Of a stretch of 64,000 nucleotides of DNA, positions 34,901 through 46,977 are shown one piece after another. A model generated the notes under the pieces. That model was not told the origin of the DNA and made no database searches. It saw only the letters and a program-made list of their open reading frames with translations. Source of the stretch: Astrocystis sublimbata (Eukaryota > Ascomycota > Sordariomycetes > Xylariales > Xylariaceae); the NCBI GenBank assembly GCA_022453515.1, contig JAJNNY010000017.1:186001-250000 (forward strand), read 5' to 3'. A program made the position numbers and the translations under genes. The first letter of the stretch is position 1. Each line of letters starts with the position of its first letter.

Positions 34901-35711
34901 CCCATCACGTCGCCCTGACACAGCTGCACCGCTGTTTTTTCGCGAGAGGCGACGGAGGCTGCTTGCTGGCTCTGCTCCGGGCTCTGGCTCACAAATTTCC
35001 TCAGCAGGCCAGAAGCATGAGCTTGCACATCCCGTCTATTGTGCGCTGCCGCCATACCGAGAGCAAAATGAGACCAAAGCCCCAAACTCTCAACCAACGC
35101 GCAACAATGGCCGCCCCCATAATATTAGATCACCCTCCCATCCATTCAATCCATCATCACCGTCTGGAATGTCTCCTCCCTCCTCCGTGCAAACCATCAT
35201 CATCACCATCCTCACCACCCTCACCACCGCCATGACCATCGTCGCCCCTGACCTGCATGCTGCCTGACCTGCTCTGCATCTCCATTAATCGCGAGACGCC
35301 CACCCATCGTCCAGCGCCACACCACACCACACCACGAGTCACGGCTGCCTGACTAAGTTGTGATTCACTATCCGTGTCCTGGGTTTCCAGCACCAACATT
35401 TCTGTCGGGCCACCAACGCCCCAAACTCGCACCAACACGCATTATCGTTGCAGCCGCACCGTCGCCGGCCTCCACGAGGACTCTCCATCAGACCCCCGTG
35501 CACCTTGATCCTCTCATCTCTATCGTGCTCTTGCATCGGACCAACCCTCGCATCGTGGTTTGGCTACCTCCGGTGTGTGTCTTGGCTCCCGTTGCATCCG
35601 GTCGCCAACAGCATCATCAACGCCTCGTCTTTGACACTTCACCTCATACCGCCCTCAAGGCATTAAGGGCGAGTTGCTGCGGTATCATCGACTTACAAAG
35701 CGCGTCGAAAA
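31927..35711. other. Intergenic, no gene seen
   Basis: About 3.8 kb without a recognisable coding frame. Frames above 34,600 are open because of C/A-rich composition in the leader and promoter of the Ies4-like gene. TACCTAGGTA-type motifs occur near 33755, 33980 and 34732. Confidence 0.5.
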
Positions 35712-36640
35712 ATGCCTGCCAACGCTAAGACATCCGCCTCTAACAAAGAGAAGGATCGACGAAAGTCGAACAGCAAGTCGCTCGCTACCGTCACTCTGAA
35801 AGTGCCATCCAGCCGGCTACGCAAGATCCTCGACCCCTCCTGGACCGAGGAGGAGACCCCCAAGAAGGACTCTGCTGCTTCATCGCCCGTCGCTCTCAAC
35901 GATGTCCCTGCGGTTGTCACATCCCAAGATGATAATGCTTCGCCTTCCAGCCCCGGCACGCCAGCCGCGGGCGGCACACCTTCACAGACGCCTATGGGCC
36001 CCCCCACGGACAATCTGAAGAAGAAGGGTGTAAAGCGAAGTGCTGCTGCTGCCAATAACGACCCGACGGCTAAGATTAGGGGCAAGCCTGGTCCGAAGAA
36101 GAAAGCAAGATTGTAAGTACTGCCCAGTCACCTCTGTCATCACATATTCACGTTGCTATCTATTCGGGTCATTTCTTCTGGTCACTCATCACTACGAGAG
36201 ATCACTTGGCTTTGTTTTTCGCTGTTGTCTGACTTGGGCTTCACAGGGAGGATGGTACCATCGACCCCAACGGACGTCCTGGAGGTAGTGCATATCATAA
36301 ACTTGGTCCAAAGGCCAACCAAGGCGCCATCAACGCCGGCCTTCGCGCACTGGACCGCTCAGGTGCGCCTTGTCGTAAATGGACTAAAGGTGGCTTCAGA
36401 CTGAAGTCCTTCACTGGCGTCCTGTGGGAAATTCCACGTTGGACCGCACCTTCGAAGCCCCAGCCAGAAGCTGCTACAGATGAGGCTGCCACTTCTGCCG
36501 ATAGCAGTAACAAGGAGAACAAGGATGACAGCCAAATGAAAAGCGAGAACAGCGCCAGCAATGTGGGCGGCGAACCACAAAGTATCCCTCCAAGTGTGCA
36601 TGTGAGCTCACCAGCGCCCGTGGCCGTTGCGGCCTCATGA
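35712..36640 (+). CDS. ies4: INO80 chromatin-remodelling complex subunit Ies4-like
   Basis: A nuclear accessory subunit of the INO80 remodeller. Exons 35712-36112 and 36247-36640 give 264 residues; the 134-bp intron (GTAAGT...CACAG) splits a Leu codon. The Lys/Ser-rich start is followed by the family segment ATVTLKVPSSRLRKIL (25-40). A Ser/Pro-rich linker leads to the basic RGKPGPKKKARLEDGTID segment that spans the splice junction. Next comes the highly conserved block KLGPKANQGAINAGLRALDR and then FRLKSFTGVLWEIPRW. The last 60 residues are acidic and Ser-rich. This order matches what I know of the fungal Ies4 family. The start is the first ATG of the long leader. Confidence 0.8.
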
Positions 36641-37940
36641 GTCGGTATCCTATTCTTTCAGTGCTCACAATTAAGTTGCGAGAGGACATCATCATCAGCG
36701 ATCTGTATTTTAAATATCTCTGGGCCAACATTGGCGAAAAGCACGGCGTTTGGGTGTAACATGCATGGCTGGGATGGAGATGCGGTGGGGGTTGGACTGC
36801 GACTTGCCCAGCCATATCGGGAGTCATGATGGCTTCATGGCGATTGGCTTACGTTTGGCATTACTGAATCGTTCCCAGCAGTTTCAGGGCCTGTATCCTT
36901 GTCTTTTAGAGCAATGTGTAGGGCGTTACAATGCAAAGCGCGTTTACCAACATCCAATGCCTGGAGAGTACAACTGGATAATGACCACAAGGATTCACGG
37001 GGTCAAGGTCTGAACCCCTTGAGAGTGTTTGTACCATGGGCCGCATAGTTTCTTTTCATGTTGACAAAATTGGCATCTTATTGCCAGTATAGATTTCTAG
37101 TATGCACGTTTCCCATCACTAAGATAAAGGTGTATTTCAACACCTAGGCAGGTGGGCAACATATAGAGCGTCTGCATTTCGCAAACCATCTGCCTATCAA
37201 CCAACACCAAAACCCTATTGACACACGCACGAACCAACTGGGAACCGAGGGAATATCATGATCCCATCCATGGATGTTGGAAGACTATTGGTGGTGTGGT
37301 GTGTCACGAGAAAAGGAAGGCTTGGCGTCAGATCTTCTCCACCTTCAATGCCAAGGAATCGAATATGTACAAAAAGTACCTAAATGTACGCAACTTGGGA
37401 CATTTCGCTATGTTTTTATAAGTATGTAGGTTAGGGAATGATGAGATTGGCTACTACTTTCCTACTATACTTTCTGAAATGCTCAAGTCGAGAGTCGGTT
37501 GGCTCATGCAAATTCCGATCCGACTAATTATCTCGATTGTGACCAATCTACATACGTACCTATGCATTGCGATAGCTCTGGTAACTGAAGAGCATCTTTA
37601 AGCAGGTAAGGTGATTGTATCAGGTACCTAAGCAAACCCTAGGAAGCCTGTCGATATTGCATTGATCCCGCTGTCTCCCGGTGTTGTTACCACAGGCAAC
37701 ATATAGACGGTTACAACTCACAGAATGAAACGGGATGATACTTGTGTGCAGAAGGACAGCAAAGTGAGAGAAGCGCAGTACACCCCGCCCCAGACTAATG
37801 GTAGGGACTAGGGAAGTTTACGCAGACTTAGTGAAAAGTGGCTGATCGCGTGACAGGCTCGACAGGATGACCAAAATTGACGGATCTTGAGGACAATACT
37901 GCACTTACTTTCCCCCATGGTCCCGAATAGTAACTTGGGG

Positions 37941-37968
37941 AGAGAGGAGAGAGGAGAGAGGAGAGAGG
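37941..37968. repeat. Four tandem copies of AGAGAGG
   Basis: Four perfect 7-bp units in intergenic DNA. Confidence 0.95.
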
Positions 37969-38685
37969 CAACTTGATCAATTTGATACCTTAAAGCAGTA
38001 GGACCACGTGTACGCAGGGTTACGTACGTACTGGGTACTGTGTAGGTGTTTACCTCGATGGGATATCGGCCAAGTCAGCGTCTCCGTATTCCCCGCAGCC
38101 GTTACTACACTAACCTACCTTCCTGAGGTACAGATGTCGATGTCTGGCCAAGTACCGCACCAATAAGGTAAGTGATGTGTACAACCACTAAAGCCGATGG
38201 CCCCGGGGGTGTCTGATAAGCGGCCGCTAAGATGTCCACGTCCAGATAACGCCGTGGGCCTACCTGCCACCCATCCACCCTGCCCACTGCCACTGCCACT
38301 TACGCATGCTACCACCAACCAGGCCCGATGCCAGGTACCTTGGGCCAAGGACAGACTCACGTACGTACCTACACATGGTAATCACGACATCACAGCATCA
38401 ACAACAGCAGCAGCACCCCATCACCACTCTCACCACTTTCACCGAGTGCCCTTGCTTGGACAGTCTCTCGAACAACCACCCATTCCCTCCGCCACGACTC
38501 TCGAACATCACTCTGCCGGTCACGTCGCTGTTAGCTGCTGACCCTCGAACGGTGGCAGCGGCATACCGGCCTATCGCACGCGCCCGCACCTCGGCTCAAG
38601 CTTCTCAAGTCCAGCCTCAGTTTCCAGCTTTCCATTCAGGCCCCTTTCAACTTTCAACTCAGGCCCAGGCTCGACTTGGGGTGGG

Positions 38686-38712
38686 CAGGTGCAGGTGCAG
38701 GTGCAGGTGCAT
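38686..38712. repeat. GGTGCA hexamer tandem repeat
   Basis: About four units of GGTGCA (CAGGTG) followed by GCATGCG, in the leader region upstream of the GID-subunit gene. The embedded CAGGTG is E-box-like, but no binding is implied. Confidence 0.85.
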
Positions 38713-39093
38713 GCGTGTGCTTGCCGATACTGCGATACTGCATTCCGACATTGAAGGCTGTCTCTCTCGCGCGTAGCTCCTCGTCGCCGCCACCTGCCGC
38801 CGGTAGTGCTCTCTCAACTGGCCCCTTGAAGGTTGTTGATGGAGGCATCCGTGGCAGCACATCTGGAGCTCATATCGTGCTCCCCCTCCTCCCCTCGACA
38901 GACCGCCTGCGATCACACTGAGCGCACCTCCTCCGATTGCCGCGGCCACTACGGCCCTCGCTCAGCTCGGCTCTCTGCTGCCTCGAGCCTCGACATACCC
39001 GCTCCACGATAGCGCCCTCGCCTGACCGACCGCTCCCTCCCCCTCTCACCGGACGTCGTTTCCCGCTCCAAGTGGGCGCCTGTCCATTCCACC

Positions 39094-41556
39094 ATGTCCA
39101 ACCCCTTCCGCCATGGATCGCCGAGCACCAATCCTGATGGAACCTACCACAGTTACCTGCCCCGCCTGGCAGGTTCCTATGCGTCCGTTGTGTCCGGCTC
39201 CAATCTTCCCCTCGCATCTCCCTCTCTACGAGCCAACCGCATGCCCTATATATTAAATTCCGGTATCGACTCGTCCTCAGAACTATATTCGACACTGCCC
39301 TCCTCACGGAGCTCCATGGCAGACATGGAGCGGAACGATCACTCCCCAGACGGCCGTATACCAGGCCTCACGTCACAGTCTCCCCGTTTGCCCCCGCTGT
39401 CCAGAAAATTCGAGATGTTCATGCCTCGTGGCGGGGTGGAAGAGATGTGGGCGACGCCACGGGACAACACCAGCTTCTTCATTCCCACTTATCTCAGGGG
39501 GACGACCTACATCGCAAAATTAGAGGCGGACCAGCGAGCAAAGGAGACGCCCGTCGAGAGCAGTTCCCCAGACGTACCGTTAGGTGGCCAGGCACCGGCA
39601 TCCCACCTTGGCATGACCTTCGATCTGATCGAGAGGGCGCCGACGCTGTCTGATCAGTATTCGGCAGTCCCTCCCTTGCCAACGCGCTGGAACAAGGACG
39701 ACAAACACGGTGCTCTAGAGCTGTCGGCCGACGGGTTGGAGGTTAGATGCAACCCCGCTTTACGCACCACCAGGGAGCACGACCACGAAATCTCGTCTAT
39801 ACGCGCAGATCACCCCATGCCGTCTCAAGCCGGTATTTACTACTTCGAAGTGACACTGCTTACGAAAAGAAGAGATGAGTAAGCTTCTCCCAGGTACTGT
39901 CTTCTAACCTATCTCGCGTACTCATGCAGCATTTTAGGACTTCCACTGTATGCATTGGTTTCGCCGCCAAAGCCTCCTCGCTGGCGAGGCCGACAGGCTG
40001 GGAGCCGGAGTCCTGGGGATACCACGGCGATGATGGAGATATCTATACTGGTGGAAACGTGGGCAAAAAGTACAAGGATACGAATTTCAGAGACGGCGAT
40101 GTCATCGGTTGTGGGGTCAATTTTCGCACAAGCACAGCTTTCTTCACCAAGAATGGGACAAATCTGGGTTAGTCAATTTCTCCTCTCAACAAGTTCCCCG
40201 ACTAAACATCCCGAACAGGGACTGCCTTTCGTGATATGAAGGGCAAGCTGTACCCCGTCGTGGGTATCAAGAAGGCTGGCGAATACATTCGCGTTAATTT
40301 TGGCCAAAAACCGTTCATCTTCAAGATCGATCAGATGATAGAGGTACGTGCACGCCCATACTTACTTTGTACCAGCGAGCTGTGTTATGTTTGGTGTTGT
40401 GTGCTAATCCCCAGTATCACATTCGACGAGCTAATACGAACCGTCTTTAGAAAGAACAAGCTACGATCAAGCAAGCCATGATTAGGACGAGGTGAGCATT
40501 CGACCTTATATTCTTGGCATGTCGCTTACTGTCGTAGCATTGGTAAACTTGCGTCGCCGCATATGAACGAAACAGAGTTCCTCCAAAAGCTGGTTCGTCC
40601 TGATGCTTTCATTACGGTCCGCAAAAGCGGTTCGCTAATACCATATAGGTTCTCCAATTCTTACAGCATGACGGCTATGTCGAAGCAGCTCAAGAGTTTG
40701 CAAAGGAACTCTTCGAGGAACAACAAGCTTTGAACATTGATCCAAGCATCCCTATCGTGGATGTTAACATAAAAGATGATGAGGATGCCCGCCAAAGACA
40801 AGGTATTGTTGCTGTTGCCCCCCCTCGATGTAATGTGCAGCTTGCTGACCAATCAGTTATACGGAGGGCTATCTTACAGGGCGATGTCGATAGGGCCTTG
40901 GCTCTAACTAACAAGCAATACCCAGGTGTACTTACAAACAATCAAGACGTGTACTTCAAGGTAAAATGTCAAAAATTCATCGAGATGGTGCGAGCCAATG
41001 CGGAGCCTAGCCCAGGCAACAGCAAGAAGAATAGCAGCCAATTCTACAAAGACATTCCTAATGAGATGGATCTTGACGAGAATGGCCCCTCGGATGCAAT
41101 GGAGGACGACCCCATGGAAACTCAACCCGAACCTTCGACTTCTGCGGGAGAAATGATTGCCTATGGTCAGACTTTGCAGGCCGAGTTCAAGAATGACCCT
41201 CGACCAGAGGTTGTGAAAACACTCAATGAGATCTTTGCATTGCTAGCCTACCCTGACCCGCTTCATGTCAAAGAAGTTGCCCCTTTGCTGGACCAAAAGG
41301 CGAGAGTCGCTGTTGCCGAGGAATTAAATTCAGCTATTCTATGTGAGTCATGATCATGGTACCATGGCCTGTTGGGTGACCTTGTTTCTAACCGATTCAC
41401 ACAGCATCAATTGGAAAATCATCTCAGTCAGCGCTGGAGAATATGTATGGACAAACAACCGTCCTGTTAGACTATTTGCAACAAGATGGCGGCCCAGGAT
41501 CATTTGTCTCCATCCAGTCAGTGATGGACGACATATCAAAACCACGAACATCCTAG
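39094..41556 (+). CDS. RanBPM/Vid30-like subunit (Gid1) of the GID E3 ubiquitin ligase
   Basis: A scaffold of the GID/CTLH ubiquitin ligase that degrades gluconeogenic enzymes when glucose returns. Seven exons: 39094-39878, 39938-40167, 40219-40343, 40451-40491, 40538-40592, 40649-41342 and 41405-41556. They give 693 residues in one frame. The Ser/Pro-rich N-terminus is followed by a SPRY domain (about 243-380; GIYYFEVTLL, WGYHGDDGDIYTGG, VGIKKAGEYIRVNFG). The LisH segment is at about 405-433 (QFLQHDGYVEAAQEFAKEL). A CTLH-like region follows (RRAILQGDVDRALAL), and a C-terminal CRA region (about 575-693; AYGQTLQAEF, PLLDQKARVAVAEELN). Domain order is that of RanBPM/Vid30. The two smallest exons (41 and 55 bp) encode the link between SPRY and LisH and are supported by family alignment of the joined frame. 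A link to the phosphofructokinase-2 gene upstream is only thematic (both in glycolytic control). Confidence 0.9.
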
Positions 41557-44268
41557 GACGGTGCAATAACAACTCAGTGGCTTGAATATCGCGTAGCTGT
41601 TGCTCACACGGTGACTCGAGCTTGCACAGCAGGCAACTAGAAGATTGGACGGGTCATTGTCTATAAGTGTACAAGTAACCCACTCACTCCTCTTGATGAG
41701 CTTTACTCGGCAAAGGCTCCATTGCATTGTGGTTGGAGTTGAGGTAGGCGTTCAACATAGTATCGTTTAGAGCGTTGATTCCAACACACATCAAATGGCT
41801 GTTTACGCATAGATTTAATCCAGACATATATCACATTGGACGTCGTGTCTCATGTGTGAGATTTTGTAACCCAACATCATCTTTTGTGAAATCTGCCGTC
41901 TGGGTACTGCTGGTGACCAGGGTACCCAACTTCAGTGCAAGTTGATGTTGGCACAGTCATTGCATATACTTATATAGTGGTGGAAACAAATGCATGGCAT
42001 ACTGTAATAATTGTATCTCGCAATGCTTCTTCCACAAATCAGGGATGGAAAAGGAAGATATAGTTGACATTAGGCAATATATACCCGATTATTGCCTTCT
42101 TCAGATCCGTTTCTGCCCATGTAGATCATTGCGTAGTAGCCCGAATGGAACTTGTATAGCAAACGACGATAAAAATGGCTGTTGTTCGAGCACAGCTGGA
42201 ATAAATGCATATCTGTAAGCTACCATCATGCGATCATGAGTGTCTTGCCCTCGTGCTTGACTCTTTTGGCGTAGTTCGCCGCAATCGAGAAGCCCAGAAG
42301 GAGGGTGAAGCATTTGACTTCTGCTTGTGATGTGACCGCGAGGAGCCAGGACGCTATTTTTGAGATTCGCACATTGACACTTGAATTGATGAAGTACTCA
42401 AAGACATTCAAGGGTGGTTGCCATCTGTCCTCCGTTCCTATTTTGCTTGCGTTCTTGAGATCGGGATATCGCATGTGCGAGCCAAGCGTGACCCTCAAAT
42501 ACCACCGTATCTCGGTGCGAGTTGGGCAGCTGGCTGAGACGAACCATGATAGATTTTATAGTGGGCAGATCTCTCTTAAAAATCAGTACACTACGTGCTA
42601 CTCAGGGCATGGTGTCATCAAGGGTAGCAAGAGTAGCCAGACGAGTTCTTCGAAAGGAGATCCTGTGTTGTCAAGGTATTGTGGCTGACAACATGATCAG
42701 GTTGCAATCAATGTCAAGTTGTCACTCAGTGAGGCTAATGTAATGTACAGTAGACAGTCTGTGCAAGTCTATCTTCCCAGTGCCTCAAACGGATTGGACT
42801 GCGTCTCGCTCTGACTTAGATCGTGGGCCAACGCGATGTGATCCCAGTGTTGTTAGCGGCCGGCCTTCGACGACGCCGCATACGTCATATGCCTCATATC
42901 ACCAAGTGGCATGGGACTGGCTAGCCTTGGCCTTGGTCATGCATGTAGTTGGCGAGGTTGGCTTCTTTCTGCTGCAGAGAAGTCTGAGCTGATGGTGACT
43001 GTGGCCCCTCTATGTACGCTCGCATGTAGGTCTGCGGCACATATTACACGCTACTGTACGTACGTACCTGGGGGAGTGCATACAATCTCCCTCACTGTGC
43101 TTTTCTCGGATGGTGGTTAGTTAGCCATATTGTTTTGTTAGAGTCGCTATGGCGTTGGATCTGTTAAGCAACGCTCTTCCGGCTATGTCGACTGGGTTTA
43201 CCTTGCTCGATATATGAAGGGTTCGTGATTAGTATAGATACCGACCTGCTCGTAGTTATGGCGTAGTGAATAATCGTTGAATGGGTATGTATATGTATGT
43301 ATTGCCAGTGCCGCCTCGGTAGGTACCTAGGTAGTTATCACGTTCTCATCAAAACGAAGTCCTGAAAGCCACAATCCCAAGATAAGCAGTCCCACACAAC
43401 AACTCAGGTTGATGATATGATACACAAGTACAATGCCTCACCCCAGCGTCAAGTTCAAAATCTCAATAGCCAGCCCAACCCTGGGGTGAAACAGACTCCC
43501 GGGATTTGAATCGCCTGCCGGCTCGGCGCTGGGCAGGCAAGGCGCGCCTACGAGTAGCACTGGCGCTCTATCTCGCATGCAGCAGAGTGCTTTGTGTGCG
43601 TCATAGTGCAATCCTCCAGGATCCTATCTCATCTTGCTCTTTCTTTACTCTGAATTCCCTCACCTCGTCTAGTTCTCACTTGCACTGGTGCATCCAGGAC
43701 CCGTCCACATATGTAGAAATACCTACCACGTGGGGGTGCGAGCAACTGACTAACTGCCTACTGGCGTTCGAGAGTCCTGCATCTAAGCATACCCTAAATA
43801 TATCTTGCGATCCTGCCGGATCTTGCCGGCGCGCGCCAGCTTTTGCAGCTTGCAGCCGCAGCCTCATTGCCTGCCCGCGCCTTCGAGCAGACTAGAGTTG
43901 CACCGGACCCTTCACCGAGAGACTACGAAGGTACGTGAGATTGCATTGTGGTCCTTCGGGGGGTTTTTTTTTTTTTTTGTACAATGTAGGTGAGCGAAGG
44001 CTGCAGCTCATCTGTTGCCGACGTGACTCGGCCATGCTGTTTGTGATACTAGAATGTATGAGGCATTAATCCGGGACCTGTCTCAAAGCATGCCATGCAA
44101 TGATTGCAACACATCGCATTTGATTGATCCATGGAGATGTCGGCCGAAGACCGGTGCGGTATCTCTCGGTTAGCCATCTATCGTGGACGGAGTGGCGTGC
44201 GGGTGCGGGGAGATGGGTGGATTAATCGGTGACCTGGAGGAGGTTCGGAATTGGTTTTTTTCTCCCGT

Positions 44269-44286
44269 CTTCTTCTTCTTCTTCTT
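44269..44286. repeat. (CTT)6 trinucleotide repeat
   Basis: Six perfect CTT units in intergenic DNA. Confidence 0.9.
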
Positions 44287-46244
44287 AAGGATCTACTAGT
44301 AGTGTCGTATACGTTAGTCTAGCTCAATTGCAGATTTTTTTTTGTCTTTAACCCCACGAACGGTTCCAAATCGTAGGGAAGCGCTACTGGATACATATAC
44401 GCCCGTAGAATTTATTTGCAGATCATGAGTGCGTACCTAGGTAAGTAGTGAATTTCGTTTACGTTCTTGGTAACGACCTCATACGTCCCAAATGACGCGT
44501 CACGAATTCTACTCACACGTAATATCCAAATACTTGAGGAGCCAGCCAAAAGGACCCTTGAGATCAACGTCTTCCCTATCTCTACTGGATATTTCAAATC
44601 GCTAAATGCCCAAGAGAACCTTGAGGCCCCATGTCGGCAAATACCCAGGTGGATATCCCCACAGTCCATACTCCCTTGTTCCTTGCCGAGCCTTGCTTTG
44701 CCGCAGAAGTCTGCTAGATTGGTATCGTCATGGTCGTGCATCTATCGAACTACGGTAACAAGCTCGACAAGTAGACCAGCGAACTCACCTTGTCCGGGCC
44801 AGGAGCCGTCTTACCACCATCGTCTAGCGTTGCATGGGTTCCAGTTGGACTGGTCCAATTCGTTTTGTCAAGCGGCTTACGCGGGCCTCTTATAGGCCTA
44901 GGTTCTGGCGGATGGGCTGGCGGAAAGAGTTTTGCTGGGACGACTCTAGGGCAAAAGAGGAATAACTCGGGCCCAGGTATGGGTAGTAGACTAGTAGTTC
45001 GATCCCCTCTCCTGGTTGACGGGATCACTTGGCGCGCGCCCGTCTGCAAGAAGATGTGATTTATACTTGTTATGACATGGGGTTAAACTAGGCGGAGAGA
45101 ACGAACAGGGGCGGCGGTTTGACGGTCCCAGCATACGCATACGGCACCTGGTCAAGCTGGTTTCCCCAACCTGGGAAGTATCTAATAGTATCTTTTGTTG
45201 TTGGTGATCTCGTGATCTTGGGTCCCCTACTGACCGACTCCCTGCACCGTTCGAGAAGCAAAAGTGAGAGAAAAGCTTCGACAGCCATTACAAATTACTC
45301 GGAGATGGTTAGTTGGTTGGACGAGGAACGTGCCCTCACCGCACAGTCGATTTCAATTTCACAATTGCCGATGCTTTCTCCAATTACGGGGTCCCGGATC
45401 ACGGTCCGCGCCCTTTTCTCACATATCATTACTTCGCGTGATCATATTGTCGGTAAGGTGCCGGTTCTTGGTTCTGTCTTGGTAAGTATTCCCGGCGCCC
45501 TCTGCGTACCATCAATGCTTCAATGCTTGGGTCTAAACTGGGCTATGCACGGTAATGCAGGGGCGGAACGGTGATAGCCTGTAAAATGAACTCTCAAATG
45601 ACTGACAAGCAGCCAATAGGATAATCTCTAAATCATTGATTGCGTAGACATATGGGACACATAATGAAAATTAAATTCTCTATCACTTGGCATATCTGGG
45701 CTTGGTCACGAGTTTGCAGTTGTATTTACCTAAGATTGTCGGTTATGTAGCTGGCGACTCCAAACCCCCCCGCTTTAAAGTAGCAGCCTAATCACTTCTC
45801 CGTCAAACTCAAAAAATGGATCGAATATTTCGATTGTTGATGTATTTGTGATGTGAGGTATCTAAGTTGCTGGGCTCGCAGCTGCGCCGTCGTGACGCTT
45901 CTGCGGCCCTTGTTGTGGTTGCTGGGGAATTCCAGTTTCTCCTGGTGCTGCTAGTATTTGCACGTTGAATCTAGTATAGTTCCACACCCAGTTCCAGCCG
46001 ACCCAGTTCCCAATGCAGGTTGTCCAATATCCGCCGTGTGCATGCCGGGCACGGCTTCTCTGACAAAATTCGGAATATCCCTTCCCCCATGTCCCATACC
46101 TGCCGAGCCTGCAGAAGGGGGGGAAACATAGTATAAGAAAATAGTACACTAGGGACCCTTTTCCCCTGATGCAGATCACCTAGAAACGATGACGTCGGGA
46201 ATGACCATCTTTCATATGCCCCCATCGGGCATTATCACAAATAC

Positions 46245-46270
46245 TCGTGCTCGTGTCCGTGTCCGTGTCC
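46245..46270. repeat. TCGTGC/CCGTGT hexamer repeat
   Basis: Four imperfect tandem hexamers (TCGTGC, TCGTGT, CCGTGT, CCGTGT). Confidence 0.8.
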
Positions 46271-46439
46271 ATAAACGCCGGGAATTTGACCGTTGATGCA
46301 CGTATTTTGTAGAATACGACCAAGCAATGAAGCCCGAGACCTGCTGATCCGAATGTACCCAGAAAACCGACAAGAGATGTGATTACGAGTAGGTATTACA
46401 GATTTCTTTTGTTGTATTGTATTGTCTTGGCCTGCCGAC

Positions 46440-46977
46440 CGCACATTAGCCCCGGTCATGCGCACACGTGGTTGCTACACGATGCACGCATGCAGGGTAG
46501 GATGGGGGAGGGCCCGAGGGGGGCAGTCGATTTGGATTTCGGAACATGGCGACCCCAGTCGAGCATTGCATAGTGCGGGCGCCTGGCCTTATATTGTCCA
46601 GGATGATCCGTAGATGCACAGCGGTGGAACTTGTCGTCGGCAATGCAGCCCTCGTGAGGCAGGTTGGTCTCATACGACCGCCAGGGCCTGAGCCGATCAA
46701 TTCATGGCGATATGTCGACGTTCTCCAAGTCCCGCGTCATGAGGGATAGCTGGGCACGTCGCGCCGCCTCAGCGACTAGAGTGAAGTCGCGGAGATACGG
46801 GTCCGTGCTATGTGTCTTCTTCTTCTTTTGCTTGGGCGGGTGCATGATGACGTTGCTGGGCCGTCGAGTTGTGGAGTCTGAGGCGAAAGCCGACGATGTG
46901 GATGATGTCGATGTCGATGTCGATACTGCCGCCGCCGCCGCCGCCGAGGAAGATGCGCAAAGATATAATGGTGTCAT
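46440..46977 (-). pseudogene. Possible coding exons or gene remnant, unrecognised product
   Basis: Two adjoining minus-strand segments in different frames have protein-like composition. One (about 46800-46702) reads DPYLRDFTLVAEAARRA and on to MTRDLENV. The other (about 46690-46480) reads YETNLPHEG, then FHRCASTDHPGQYKARR and LDWGRHVP. The step between them would need a very short intron (about 32 bp) or a frameshift, so this could be a real gene with an unusual junction or a broken one. Upstream is a Ser/Thr/Ala tract from a (GCC)6 and GATGTC repeat. I cannot assign a family. Confidence 0.25.
46901..46945. repeat. GATGTC repeat followed by (GCC)6
   Basis: GATGTC-type hexamers (46901-46924) are followed by six GCC units (46928-46945). 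The region is open in several frames on both strands for this reason. Confidence 0.85.

Larger units (their letters stand above)
36641..39093. other. Intergenic and long leader of the GID-subunit gene
   Basis: No supported gene. It holds a tandem (AGAGAGG)4 at 37941-37968, TACCTA-type motifs near 37555, 37625, 38040 and 38330, and from about 38.2 kb a C/A/T-rich stretch with many open but repetitive frames that looks like the promoter and 5' leader of the gene starting at 39094. Confidence 0.5.
41557..46439. other. Large intergenic stretch, no supported gene
   Basis: About 4.9 kb without a recognisable product. The frame at 45119-45574 (+, 151 codons) is the longest but has no domain signature and no obvious exon partners. 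The stretch includes a T15 run near 43964-43978, a (CTT)6 tract at 44269-44286, a hexamer repeat at 46245-46270, and TACCTAGGTA motifs near 43320 and 44436. Confidence 0.45.

Noticed and set aside
38197..39093. Overlapping frames in the leader of the GID-subunit gene
   Set aside because: Low-complexity C/A/T-rich translations on both strands; typical of fungal 5' leaders, not of genes.
43480..43530. tRNA-like T-arm (GATTTGAATC) near 43500
   Set aside because: The flanking 5-bp stem does not pair and no acceptor or anticodon arm can be formed.
45119..45574. 151-codon plus-strand frame
   Set aside because: Longest frame in the gene-poor stretch, but no domain, odd composition, and no promoter or exon context; most likely chance.
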